Of a stretch of DNA of 64,000 bases, positions 8,943 to 18,182 are shown in pieces. The position numbers and the translations under genes are program-made. Position 1 is the stretch's first letter, and each line of letters begins with the position of its first letter. The notes under the pieces were generated by a model. It ran no database searches. It had not been told where the DNA came from and saw only the letters and a program-made list of their open reading frames with translations. Source of the stretch: Roseobacter sp. MH60115 (lineage in GTDB: Bacteria; Pseudomonadota; Alphaproteobacteria; Rhodobacterales; Rhodobacteraceae); assembly GCF_015644665.1 (NCBI RefSeq), contig NZ_JADOBQ010000002.1, positions 124,001-188,000 on the forward strand. The letters run 5' to 3'.

Positions 8943-9980
8943 TCACTGTGACGCAGCGGAGAATTGCGCCACCCCCGGCAGGCGTTTCTTGCGATAGGCG
9001 GAGGCGGACATGCCAACATGGCGCTTGAACGCATTCCTGAAACTCGACGTCTCCGTGTAGCCGACCTCGCTGGCGATCTCCTCGATGGGCGTGTCACTTG
9101 TCTCGAGCATCTGTTTCGCTTCTTCGATGCGCAGGGTCTGGATGTAGTCGGCGGGTGATTGCCCTGTGGCACGGCGGAACCGTCGCAACAGGTTGCGTTC
9201 GGTCAATCCGGTGCGTTTGGCCATGGCAGCAACCGGCCGTGGCACCGCGTAGTTATCCGCCGCCCAGACTTGTGCCTCGGCCACTACCGCGTCTTCATGC
9301 TGTCGCCCGGCCAGCAGCGAGGCATAGTGCAATTGCCCCTCAGTATGCGGTTGCAACAGGTAGATCTTCGCCATGCGTCTGGCCTCTTCCTCGCCTGCAA
9401 AGCGGCCAATCAGGTAGAGCATCAAATCGCCCCAGGCGGACGCGCCGCCCGCTGTCACCACACGGTGCCCCTCACCTGCGGGAACCAGAATGCGCTCCCG
9501 CCGCAACTGAATATCTGGAAACTCCCGCGTCATGAAATCACCGAACCCCCAGTGCGTGGTCGCCTCCAGCCCGTTCAGCAATCCCGTGGCCGCGAGCAGG
9601 ACCGATCCCGAACATACCGATGTAATGACGGCACCCCGGGCATGGGCAGTGCGGATGTAGGTCGACATTTCACAAAATTCATCCGGCATCGGACTGGAAG
9701 GGGCGAGATGCAGATCCGGCACGATCACGACATCCGGTCGATCAAAATCGCTCAAGGCGCCATCGGGCGTGATGACCCGGCCATTCACATCCCGGTAGGA
9801 GGCACCATCGATCGACAAGAGCTTTGCGTTGAAGGCGGAGGGCCCGGCTTGCGTGCCGTGCAACATCTGCCAGTCGCGCCCGACCGAACCCATGACATCG
9901 AGAATGCCGAAAACAGTGGAGGTGCCGACGCAGGGCATGGCCAGCACGGCAGTTCGGCAGGCGGTAGGAGAAGAGGTCAT
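8943..9980 (-). CDS. GlxA-type transcriptional regulator (DJ-1/PfpI plus AraC HTH)
   Basis: A 345-residue regulator. Residues 1-190 form a class-I glutamine-amidotransferase-like DJ-1/PfpI domain with the expected nucleophile-elbow sequence ITSVCSGSVLLAATGLLNG. Residues about 235-335 are an AraC-type double helix-turn-helix (RTGLTERNLLRRFRRATGQS, then IASEVGYTETSSFRNAFKRH). The open frame reaches 10070, but I place the start at ATG 9980 (MTSSPTACR) where the conserved domain begins. It is divergent from the methyltransferase gene with 116 bp between starts, so it is a good candidate regulator of the downstream methyltransferase-monooxygenase genes. The effector is unknown. Confidence 0.88.
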   Translation of the reverse strand: MTSSPTACRTAVLAMPCVGTSTVFGILDVMGSVGRDWQMLHGTQAGPSAFNAKLLSIDGASYRDVNGRVITPDGALSDFDRPDVVIVPDLHLAPSSPMPDEFCEMSTYIRTAHARGAVITSVCSGSVLLAATGLLNGLEATTHWGFGDFMTREFPDIQLRRERILVPAGEGHRVVTAGGASAWGDLMLYLIGRFAGEEEARRMAKIYLLQPHTEGQLHYASLLAGRQHEDAVVAEAQVWAADNYAVPRPVAAMAKRTGLTERNLLRRFRRATGQSPADYIQTLRIEEAKQMLETSDTPIEEIASEVGYTETSSFRNAFKRHVGMSASAYRKKRLPGVAQFSAASQ

Positions 9981-10096
9981 GCGATATGTCCGATTTTCAC
10001 CGCTTTGATCTGTTCGCCGCATATCACGACTCGCAAGCATCCGGCAATAACACTGCAGGCACAGAGGCATCCCGCCTCATGACGTGGAGCAAGATC

Positions 10097-11179
10097 ATGA
10101 CAGAACAAACCCCCTTTTCGTCATTTGACGAGGCCAAGGCGGAAGCCTTTGCACATCGTCTGGTGGGCGCTTTGAACGCGGGTGCACTGTCCCTGATGAC
10201 ATCGCTGGGGCATCGCAGCGGGCTTTTCGATGTACTTGCCGACCTGCCTGACGCCACTTCCCAGGCCCTTGCGGACAAGGCCAATCTGGCGGAGCGCTAC
10301 GTGCGGGAATGGCTCGGCGTGATGGTCACCTCGGAGGTGGTCGCCTATGATGCAACCGCCCAGACCTACCGGCTGCCACCCGAACACGCTGCTTTCCTGA
10401 CGCGCGCCGCCAGTCCCAACAACATCGCCGTGACCAGCCAGTTCATCGGTGTCGCTGCCGCCGTCGAAGAAGAGATGCTGGCGCGGTTTCAGGATGGAGC
10501 AGGCACCCACTACCATCACTACGACCGGTTCCACGAGGTCATGGGCGAAGACAGCGCTCAGACGGTTGTGGCGGCGCTGGTCGATCACATCTTGCCCATC
10601 GTTCCGGGGCTGCGCGAACGGCTTGAAGAGGGGATCGATGTCGTCGACATGGGGTGTGGTGGAGGCTGGGCCATGCTGCATTTGGCCGAAACCTTTCCCG
10701 CCAGCAGGTTCACCGGTGTCGATCTTTGTGCGGATGCGTTTGACGCGGCGCAGGCCGAGGCCCGGCAAAAAGGTCTGACCAATCTGACCTACACACAGCA
10801 GGATCTGTCCAAGGTTGAGCAGCTCGGCACATATGATCTGGTGACAGCCTTTGACGCCATACACGATCAAAAGGACCCCCAAGGGGCGCTGGATCTGATC
10901 TTCAACGCGTTGAAGGAGGGGGGCGTTTTCCTGATGCAGGACATTGGCGGGTCGCGGGACCTGCAGCTCAATATCCAGAACCCCTTTGCGCCGCTGCTCT
11001 ACACCATCTCGCTGATGCACTGCACGCCGATCTCCGTCGGTCAGGGCGGGCCCGGCCTGGGCGCGATGTGGGGCGTTGAAACCGCGCAGGAGTTTCTGAC
11101 CCGCGCCGGGTTTGGGCAGATCGAGATGCTGCGCCTGCCGCATGATCCGATCAACGCCTACTTTGTCGCCCGGCCCTGA
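10097..11179 (+). CDS. class I SAM-dependent methyltransferase with winged-helix N-terminus
   Basis: A 360-residue protein. Residues about 20-90 look like the winged-helix dimerisation region found in O-methyltransferase-like proteins and in the S-adenosylmethionine-dependent Rv2258c group. The Rossmann methyltransferase core starts at VVDMGCGGGWAMLHLAETFP (SAM motif I) and continues with FTGVDLCADAF and DLVTAFDAIHDQKDP. The frame is open from 9986, but ATG 10097 has a GGAG site 7 bases upstream and is the best start. The next gene, a flavin monooxygenase, follows after 27 bp, so both probably act in one pathway. The substrate is not evident. Confidence 0.8.
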   Translation: MTEQTPFSSFDEAKAEAFAHRLVGALNAGALSLMTSLGHRSGLFDVLADLPDATSQALADKANLAERYVREWLGVMVTSEVVAYDATAQTYRLPPEHAAFLTRAASPNNIAVTSQFIGVAAAVEEEMLARFQDGAGTHYHHYDRFHEVMGEDSAQTVVAALVDHILPIVPGLRERLEEGIDVVDMGCGGGWAMLHLAETFPASRFTGVDLCADAFDAAQAEARQKGLTNLTYTQQDLSKVEQLGTYDLVTAFDAIHDQKDPQGALDLIFNALKEGGVFLMQDIGGSRDLQLNIQNPFAPLLYTISLMHCTPISVGQGGPGLGAMWGVETAQEFLTRAGFGQIEMLRLPHDPINAYFVARP

Positions 11180-11206
11180 TGCCTTTTTCCTGAGTGGAGA
11201 GTTTTG

Positions 11207-12532
11207 ATGTCACAGAGTTCTACAAACGGCGCCATCGTCATTGGGGCAGGCCTCTCTGGTCTGGCCGCCGCATACGAGCTGCGGGCCCGAAATATTTCGG
11301 TCACCGTGCTGGAGGCAAAGGACCAGATCGCCAGCCCTTGGCGGTCACGGCATCCGCAATTGCGGCTCAACATACACCGCCACTATGCGTCCCTGCCCGG
11401 CAAGAAGATGACCTGCAAGGATGGGGTTTTTGTGCGCCGGGATACGGTTGTCGAGTTCCTGGAGGACTATGCAAGCGATCTCGATGCGCCGATCCATTTC
11501 GGAACGCGGGTGCAGCAGGTGGCGCGCGCGGCGGAAGGGTGGCGGGTGGTCACCAACAAAGGCGTGTTGTCCGCCACCCATCTGATTGTCGCCACCGGTC
11601 GCGAGCAGCACCCGAGCCTGCCGGTCTGGCCGGGTCTCGACGATTTTGGCGGAACGGTCATCCATGCGGCAGACTTTGAGGATGTTCGCGCATATGACGG
11701 GAAAAACGTGCTGGTTGTTGGCGCCGGGAACTCCGGTACCGATATCCTGAACCACCTGTCGCGCGCCGCCCCTGCGAAACTCTGGGTCTCGCTCAGACAT
11801 GGTCCGTCGATTTTGCCGACCCGTATCCTTGGCTTTCCGCTGCACCGCTTGGCGGGTCTGTTTCTGCGCTTTCCCAAGTGGTCGCTTGATCCACTCTTTG
11901 CCGCAACCCAATGGGTCGCATTCGGGAACCTGCGACGGCACGGCCTGCGGCGGCACAAGCTCGGCGGCAACACCCGCATGATGACCGAAGGGGTGACCTT
12001 TGCAATGGATGACGGCTTTGTCGCCGCGTTGAAATCGGGCCGGGTTGAGGCGGTTGCCGAAACGGTTGGATTCACAGCAGACACCGTTCAACTGATGGAT
12101 GGACGCGCGGTGAAGGCAGATGTGGTCATCTGCGCGACCGGATACCGGACCGGCCTCGAATCCCTGTTCGGGGAATTCGGAGTCCTGAACGATGCGGGCC
12201 AGCCGTTGCGCCCGACAGGCGCGCCAGATCCCAGCAATCCCGGTCTGTGGTTCACCGGATATGCACCTAAATTAAAAGGATTTTTTCACACCGCAGGCGA
12301 AAGTGCGACGCGCATCGCGACAGCCATCGGTGGATCAGAAAAAAGTTTGCCCACCGTGAACAGCGTCACATACGGCACGGGCGAGATCGCTCAAAAGGCG
12401 CTAAAAGTGAATGGAGTTAACGATGATTATTACAGTGATGAATCGCCGGGGCCGGCACAGTCCGAGCCTGCACGGAGTTTTGACAAAATGGCGCTTAGCC
12501 CTGCGCCAGAAACGCGCGTTGAGAAGGCTTGA
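11207..12532 (+). CDS. flavin-containing monooxygenase-like NAD(P)/FAD oxidoreductase
   Basis: A 441-residue flavoprotein. It has the FAD Rossmann motif near the N-terminus (VIGAGLSGLAAAYELRAR), a second dinucleotide motif (VVGAGNSGTDI) for NADPH, an FMO-like FGGTVIHAADF and the CATGYRTG motif near the C-terminus, as in YUCCA/FMO-like oxygenases that insert oxygen at N, S or carbonyl carbons. ATG 11207 follows GGAGAG. The last roughly 36 codons overlap the DUF1127 gene in another frame, and this tail (rich in Ser, Pro and Asp) looks unlike the conserved core, so the protein's end may have been extended over its neighbour. The substrate is unknown. Confidence 0.85.
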   Translation: MSQSSTNGAIVIGAGLSGLAAAYELRARNISVTVLEAKDQIASPWRSRHPQLRLNIHRHYASLPGKKMTCKDGVFVRRDTVVEFLEDYASDLDAPIHFGTRVQQVARAAEGWRVVTNKGVLSATHLIVATGREQHPSLPVWPGLDDFGGTVIHAADFEDVRAYDGKNVLVVGAGNSGTDILNHLSRAAPAKLWVSLRHGPSILPTRILGFPLHRLAGLFLRFPKWSLDPLFAATQWVAFGNLRRHGLRRHKLGGNTRMMTEGVTFAMDDGFVAALKSGRVEAVAETVGFTADTVQLMDGRAVKADVVICATGYRTGLESLFGEFGVLNDAGQPLRPTGAPDPSNPGLWFTGYAPKLKGFFHTAGESATRIATAIGGSEKSLPTVNSVTYGTGEIAQKALKVNGVNDDYYSDESPGPAQSEPARSFDKMALSPAPETRVEKA

Positions 12533-12623
12533 CGACATGCCTGACTACCTGTTGCGGGACATGGGGTTGGAGCACCTGACCCGCGCGGAACGCTACCGAT
12601 TTGGCCAGGATTACTGGCGCTGA
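12423..12623 (+). CDS. DUF1127 domain protein (small, basic)
   Basis: A 66-residue protein. The C-terminal half carries the DUF1127 signature: basic WRLALRQKRALRRLDDMPDYL followed by LRDMGL. In Rhodobacterales and rhizobia such short basic proteins have been linked to RNA binding and to phosphate or stress regulation; the role here is open. ATG 12423 has GGAG six bases upstream; a longer frame begins at 12411. The first 110 bp overlap the monooxygenase gene in a different frame on the same strand, which is an unusually long overlap. Confidence 0.8.
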   Translation: MIITVMNRRGRHSPSLHGVLTKWRLALRQKRALRRLDDMPDYLLRDMGLEHLTRAERYRFGQDYWR

Positions 12624-12661
12624 TTTCGCAGATAGACCCACCTCGAAAAGAGAGACGACAG

Positions 12662-14176
12662 ATGCAGAAGTCTTACAGAAACCAAAGCACCCGGACAGTC
12701 TTGGGCCGTCTGGTGGTCACGGCCAGTGCCATTGCATTGGTGGCCATGTCCGTCGGCGGCGTGTTTCAGGCTGATGCCGGACAAAAGGTGCTGCCTGGCT
12801 CCCTGACTGACGAAGATTTCCTTTATGACGGCGCGCCGCCAGAGGCGATGGTATCGCTGGGCCGCGCCCTGTTCTTTGATCCGATTCTGTCCGGAAACCG
12901 CAATATCTCCTGCGGCACCTGCCATGACCCGGCGCGCGGCAGCAGCGACGGCGTTGCCCTCTCCATCGGCGAGGGCGGTACCGGGTTTGGCCCCGAACGG
13001 CGCACGGCGCAGGGCGTCACCCAGCGGATTCCCCGTAACGCGCAGGCGCTCTGGAATATCGGTGCCCGGGAATACGTATCGATGTTTCATGATGGCCGTC
13101 TGGAGCCTGATCCACACAGGATTTTCCAAAGCGGATATTGGAGCCCTGCGCGGGAAGACCTGCCGGAGGGTCTCGACACGCTGCTGGCCGCACAGGCGAT
13201 GTTCCCGGTCTTGTCCGCGTCTGAAATGGCGGGACAAAAGGGGGAAAACCCGGTTGCAACTGCGGTCGCCGAAGACCGGGTGGGCGATGCCTGGGACCTG
13301 CTGGCGGCGCGTTTGGACGCGGTGCCGGAATACCAGGACCGCTTTCGCCATGCCTTTCCCGAGATGGGCGATGATGCACCGGTTTCCTTCGTGCAGGCCG
13401 CCCGCGCGCTTGCGGCCTTCCAGACCGTTGCGTTCCGGTCTGATCAAAGCCCTTTTGACAGTTGGGTGGCCGGCGATCAGACCGCTCTGACCGCAGCGCA
13501 GAGGCGCGGATTTGCCCTCTTCCTTGGGAAAGCGGGATGCGGCAGCTGCCATTCCGGCACCCTGCTGACCGATCATGGTTTCCACGCGATCGCCGTGCCG
13601 CAGATCGGCCCCGGCAAGGGCCATGGTGCGGACACCGGCTATTGGCGCGCCTCTGGTTTCAAAGACAGGCTGGAGGACGAAGGACGCTACCGTGTGACCT
13701 TTGACGATGCGGACCTCTTTGCCTTTCGCACGCCCAGTCTGCGCAATGTTGCCTTGACCGGTCCCTGGGGTCACAACGGCGCGTTTGACGATCTGGAGGC
13801 GATGGTGCGCCATCATCTGGACAGCGTTGCGTCGCTCAATGCCTATGACGCCACCGCCATCGATCTGCTGCCGCTGGATCGGGTGATCGAACCCAAAGGG
13901 GAAGGCTCCAAACTGCTCTTTCCCCTCGTCGGCAGCCCCCAGCGCGCTGCCTTTGATCTGCGCGATACATGGGTGCATCGCTCAGAGGCTCTGCGGAACC
14001 GTATTGCCGAGGCCTCCCAACTGGCGCCGGTGTCTCTGTCGGATCGCGAGGTCGATGCCCTGCTGGCCTTCCTGCACAGCCTGACCGACCCGACCGCTGT
14101 CGACCGCAGTCATCTGATCCCGGACACTGTGCCCTCCGGTTTGCCGCCGCAACCGGGTCGCGCGCGGGGAGGATAG
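12662..14176 (+). CDS. dihaem cytochrome c peroxidase/MauG-family protein
   Basis: A 504-residue periplasmic protein with a hydrophobic N-terminal export segment (residues about 17-38). Two CxxCH haem-attachment motifs are visible, CGTCH at residues 84-88 and CGSCH near residue 295, and the segments LFFDPILSGNRNI and FRTPSLRNVALTGPWGHNG are typical of bacterial dihaem peroxidases and MauG-like enzymes. It is much longer than ordinary cytochrome c peroxidases (about 330 residues), as MauG-like dihaem oxidases often are. A small secreted protein gene follows, so the enzyme may oxidise or modify that partner; this is inference. Peroxidase versus MauG-type chemistry cannot be decided without the distal ligand. 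Confidence 0.85.
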   Translation: MQKSYRNQSTRTVLGRLVVTASAIALVAMSVGGVFQADAGQKVLPGSLTDEDFLYDGAPPEAMVSLGRALFFDPILSGNRNISCGTCHDPARGSSDGVALSIGEGGTGFGPERRTAQGVTQRIPRNAQALWNIGAREYVSMFHDGRLEPDPHRIFQSGYWSPAREDLPEGLDTLLAAQAMFPVLSASEMAGQKGENPVATAVAEDRVGDAWDLLAARLDAVPEYQDRFRHAFPEMGDDAPVSFVQAARALAAFQTVAFRSDQSPFDSWVAGDQTALTAAQRRGFALFLGKAGCGSCHSGTLLTDHGFHAIAVPQIGPGKGHGADTGYWRASGFKDRLEDEGRYRVTFDDADLFAFRTPSLRNVALTGPWGHNGAFDDLEAMVRHHLDSVASLNAYDATAIDLLPLDRVIEPKGEGSKLLFPLVGSPQRAAFDLRDTWVHRSEALRNRIAEASQLAPVSLSDREVDALLAFLHSLTDPTAVDRSHLIPDTVPSGLPPQPGRARGG

Positions 14177-14334
14177 CGCCTGCACTGACCCCGGTGTCTT
14201 CGCTGACCACCGTATCGATCGAGATCCGCTGCCAGCGCCGCGCGTGCGGTGCTGCAGCCTTCCCTACCGGTTTCCCCATCCGAAGCCGGAATTTCCAACC
14301 AAGCATATTTGCTTTCAATCTAAAGGACTGAAAA

Positions 14335-15108
14335 ATGACCAAATTTCTCGTTTCAACGGCAGTGTCCATGGTTCTTGGCGCTGCGACCGTGGCAGCGGAG
14401 ACGCAGGAGGTGCAATTCGATTCCGGCGTTCCCGTGGGTAATGTGGCCAATACGTCGGCCACCCCAGCCGTCGCGGATGCACCCGAACATATGACTCTGA
14501 ACTTTATCTTTCACATCGACGAAGGGATGGCGGAGCAGGACGTCTTCTATGAAAAGGTGCAAGGGTCGGGCGAGGTTTTCCGGCCCACGGCCGCCACGCG
14601 GGACATGGATGCGCCGCTCTATGCGCCAGCGGTTCCTGTGGCGCACAACTTCCTCGATACCGAAGACACCGGGCCCTATCCAAAGGGTCGCGCGCTCGGC
14701 CTGACGTTGGGGGAGTGGTTCGCCGCCAAGGGCAATGGCACCTACACCTGCGAGAACGGCGTGGGCAAGGTGGATTTCTCATTTGAAAACCTCGTGCCCG
14801 ATGGCGTCTATACGATATGGCACGACTTTATGGTCTGGCCGCCAACCGACCCGTTCATTGGCACATATGACCTGCCCTTCGGGGCGCGCGACGGGTCCGA
14901 GAATGTCTTTGTTGCCGATGCAGACGGGTCGGCCGAATTCATCCGCACCATATCACCCTGTCTGCAGCTGACAGGCGAGCATCTGATGGCGGATCTTGCC
15001 GTGGCGTGGCATTCGGATGGCAAGACCTATGGCCCGCTGACCGGTGAGTTTTCCACCGTGACCCATGTGCAGATGTACGTGGGCCTGCCAAAGCGCGCGG
15101 GCATGTGA
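14335..15108 (+). CDS. secreted protein of unknown function, next to dihaem cytochrome
   Basis: A 257-residue protein with a Sec signal peptide (TKFLVSTAVSMVLGAATVAAE, cleavage after about residue 20). The mature part is acidic and aromatic-rich, with YTIWHDFMVWPPTDPF and repeated Asp/Gly turns suggestive of a beta-sandwich. Only two Cys are evident in the mature chain, so one disulfide is possible. I do not recognise the family. It lies 158 bp after the dihaem cytochrome gene and ends in a clear terminator; a substrate or partner role for the cytochrome is possible but unproven. Confidence 0.7.
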   Translation: MTKFLVSTAVSMVLGAATVAAETQEVQFDSGVPVGNVANTSATPAVADAPEHMTLNFIFHIDEGMAEQDVFYEKVQGSGEVFRPTAATRDMDAPLYAPAVPVAHNFLDTEDTGPYPKGRALGLTLGEWFAAKGNGTYTCENGVGKVDFSFENLVPDGVYTIWHDFMVWPPTDPFIGTYDLPFGARDGSENVFVADADGSAEFIRTISPCLQLTGEHLMADLAVAWHSDGKTYGPLTGEFSTVTHVQMYVGLPKRAGM

Positions 15109-15114
15109 TGGGTT

Positions 15115-15151
15115 GAACCGGGGCGGGCAATCGCACCGCCCGGGTTCTTTT
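15115..15151 (+). terminator. intrinsic terminator after the secreted-protein gene
   Basis: GAACCGGGGCGG pairs with CCGCCCGGGTTC across a 9-base loop with a single mismatch and is followed by TTTT. It stands 6 bp past the stop codon, before the convergent aldo/keto reductase gene. Confidence 0.8.
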
Positions 15152-15194
15152 GTCAGATTATGTGCCGTGGGGTTGCAGCTTGTGCCCCAGCTGT

Positions 15195-16190
<996 letters not shown>

Positions 16191-16262
16191 TCATTGGACC
16201 CTCAAGATAGTTTTCCGAAAAGGCAGTAGAAATACCTACGATTGGAATGCTATTTTTTGAAA

Positions 16263-17177
16263 ATGAAAAATATGCGCCTCAAGTGGGACGATGCGCCGGT
16301 CTTTCTGGCCGTGGCGCGTAGCGGGACCCTGACCGGGGCCGCCGATATGCTCGGCACAGGTATTGCGACGGTTTCACGCCGCATTCAGCGGCTGGAGGAG
16401 GCCTTGGGCATGCCGCTCTTCGTGCATCATCAGACGGGCTATAAGCTGACGGATGAAGGGGCGGCGTTGCTGCCGCGTGCCGAAGCTTTGGAGGAGGCGA
16501 TGCTCAGCTTTCGGGCGGGTGTGACGGCAGAGGCAGAGGTCACGGGGCACGTGCGTCTGGCCACGGCGGAGAACCTGGCCAACCCGATCATCATTCCGAC
16601 CCTGCCCGCGCTTCTGGGCAGGCACCCTCATCTCACGCTGGACGTGATCACCGATGTGGCAACCGCGAACCTGCACCGGCGCGAGGCCGATCTTGCCGTG
16701 CGGATGGTGCGCCCGACCGGCGGGAATGTCACGATCCGCCGGATCGGGACGATTGGGTTCGGACTTTACGGATCACCCGGCTACATGGCCGCGCGCCGGG
16801 CACACCCGGAAGAGGGGCTGCTGGAGAACGACCGCGTCATCGGGTGGTCGGAGCGGCAAAACACGCTTCCGGCCGCGCAATGGATCGAAAGGGCCCTGCG
16901 GGGCAGGGCGCCGGTGCTGATGACCTCAACGCTTGCCGCGCAGATGTCCGCAGCGCAGGCGGGCATCGGGCTCGCCGTTCTGCCGCATTTTCTGGCGCGG
17001 GAGGCGGGGCTGCAGCCCTTGTCCGTCGAACTGGGTCTCGATCAGCCGATCTGGCTGGTTCTGCACAGCGACCTTTCCGCGTCGCAACGCGTCCGTGTTG
17101 TTGCCGATCACCTTGTGGAGGTATTCCGGCAGAACGGCGACCGGTTGAAACAGGCGCGTGCCGAAAAGCCCAGGTGA
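16263..17177 (+). CDS. LysR-family transcriptional regulator
   Basis: A regulator of about 304 residues. Residues 5-65 form the LysR winged helix (TLTGAADMLGTGIATVSRRI), followed by a periplasmic-binding-protein-like effector domain from about residue 90. I take ATG 16263 (MKNMRLKWDD); ATG 16272 is equally possible, and no strong ribosome site separates them. Its position divergent from the aldo/keto reductase gene suggests it regulates that gene and itself. Confidence 0.88.
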   Translation: MKNMRLKWDDAPVFLAVARSGTLTGAADMLGTGIATVSRRIQRLEEALGMPLFVHHQTGYKLTDEGAALLPRAEALEEAMLSFRAGVTAEAEVTGHVRLATAENLANPIIIPTLPALLGRHPHLTLDVITDVATANLHRREADLAVRMVRPTGGNVTIRRIGTIGFGLYGSPGYMAARRAHPEEGLLENDRVIGWSERQNTLPAAQWIERALRGRAPVLMTSTLAAQMSAAQAGIGLAVLPHFLAREAGLQPLSVELGLDQPIWLVLHSDLSASQRVRVVADHLVEVFRQNGDRLKQARAEKPR

Positions 17178-17214
17178 CCCCCCAGGCGTCTCCGCGTATG
17201 ATGATCAAACCCCG

Positions 17215-18180
17215 CTAAGTAGGCGTCAGAACGGCGACCGCGAATTGTTTTGCGTCATCGCAATGCATTTGCTTGACCGCCCATCCGGAGGCCTGCGCCA
17301 GTTGTGTCAGGCTGTCCACGGTGTATTTTCGCGACATGCTGACATCGATAGCTTCGCCTTCCGTGAAGGCAATCTGCCTACCTGCCAGGTCAACGGTTTG
17401 GGCCTTGCCGGAGATCAACGACATTTCGATGCGGGCATCCTGCGCGTTCCATATTGCCTGATACGAATAATCGGCAATTTTGAAATCCGCGCCCAGTTCC
17501 GCGTTCATCCGCACCAGCACATTGGTGATGAACTGCGCGGTCACGCCTGCTGCATCGTCATAGGCATCGACAAGCACGCCCGGTGCCTTGACCAGATCAA
17601 CCCCCAGAATGAAGGCTTCCATTTCGGGCCAGGCCCGCGCGCGGGACAGAAGGTCAATGGCATCCGTTGGCGTGATGTTCCCGATGGTCGAGCCTGGAAA
17701 GAACCCCACCTTGGGCCGCGAGGCCATATCGTCCGGCAGGGCGACAGGTTGGAGAAAATCGCCGACAATCGGGCGCACGGACAGATCGGGATAACGCGCG
17801 CGCAGGTCGTCCGCGGTCAGGTTCAGGAAAGCGGCGGAGATGTCGATGGGCACATAGGCCGACAGATGTCGCCCGGCATCCAGCAGCGTGCGCGTCTTGA
17901 CGCTCGCGCCCGAGCCCAGTTCGACAAGAGCACCACCCGTCGGCACCAGCTGTGCAAGGTCATCTGCATGGCGCTGCAAAATCGAGATTTCGGTGCGTGT
18001 CAGATAGTATTCGGGCCGGGTCGTGATCTGCTCGAAGAGCGCACTGCCGGTCTGGTCATACAACCACTTGGGATTGATGGACTTTTCAGGCCCGCCCAGA
18101 CCCGCCCAAGCATCCCGCAGGAAGTCTGACGCGGGGGCGGTGACGATGTCGCCTGCGGTGATCGGTTCTGCATGTCCCAT
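17215..18180 (-). CDS. egtD: L-histidine N-alpha-methyltransferase (ergothioneine)
   Basis: A 321-residue protein of EgtD length and pattern. It would trimethylate histidine with SAM to hercynine, the first step of ergothioneine synthesis. Family-typical features are YLTRTEISIL near residue 65, the SAM site ALVELGSGASVKTRTLL, and GFFPGSTIGN. ATG 18180 was chosen because it lies 2 bp after the egtB stop codon and is the family's usual start; the open frame extends further into egtB as a shadow. egtB and egtD form a two-gene operon. Confidence 0.93.
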   Translation of the reverse strand: MGHAEPITAGDIVTAPASDFLRDAWAGLGGPEKSINPKWLYDQTGSALFEQITTRPEYYLTRTEISILQRHADDLAQLVPTGGALVELGSGASVKTRTLLDAGRHLSAYVPIDISAAFLNLTADDLRARYPDLSVRPIVGDFLQPVALPDDMASRPKVGFFPGSTIGNITPTDAIDLLSRARAWPEMEAFILGVDLVKAPGVLVDAYDDAAGVTAQFITNVLVRMNAELGADFKIADYSYQAIWNAQDARIEMSLISGKAQTVDLAGRQIAFTEGEAIDVSMSRKYTVDSLTQLAQASGWAVKQMHCDDAKQFAVAVLTPT

Positions 18181-18182
18181 GA

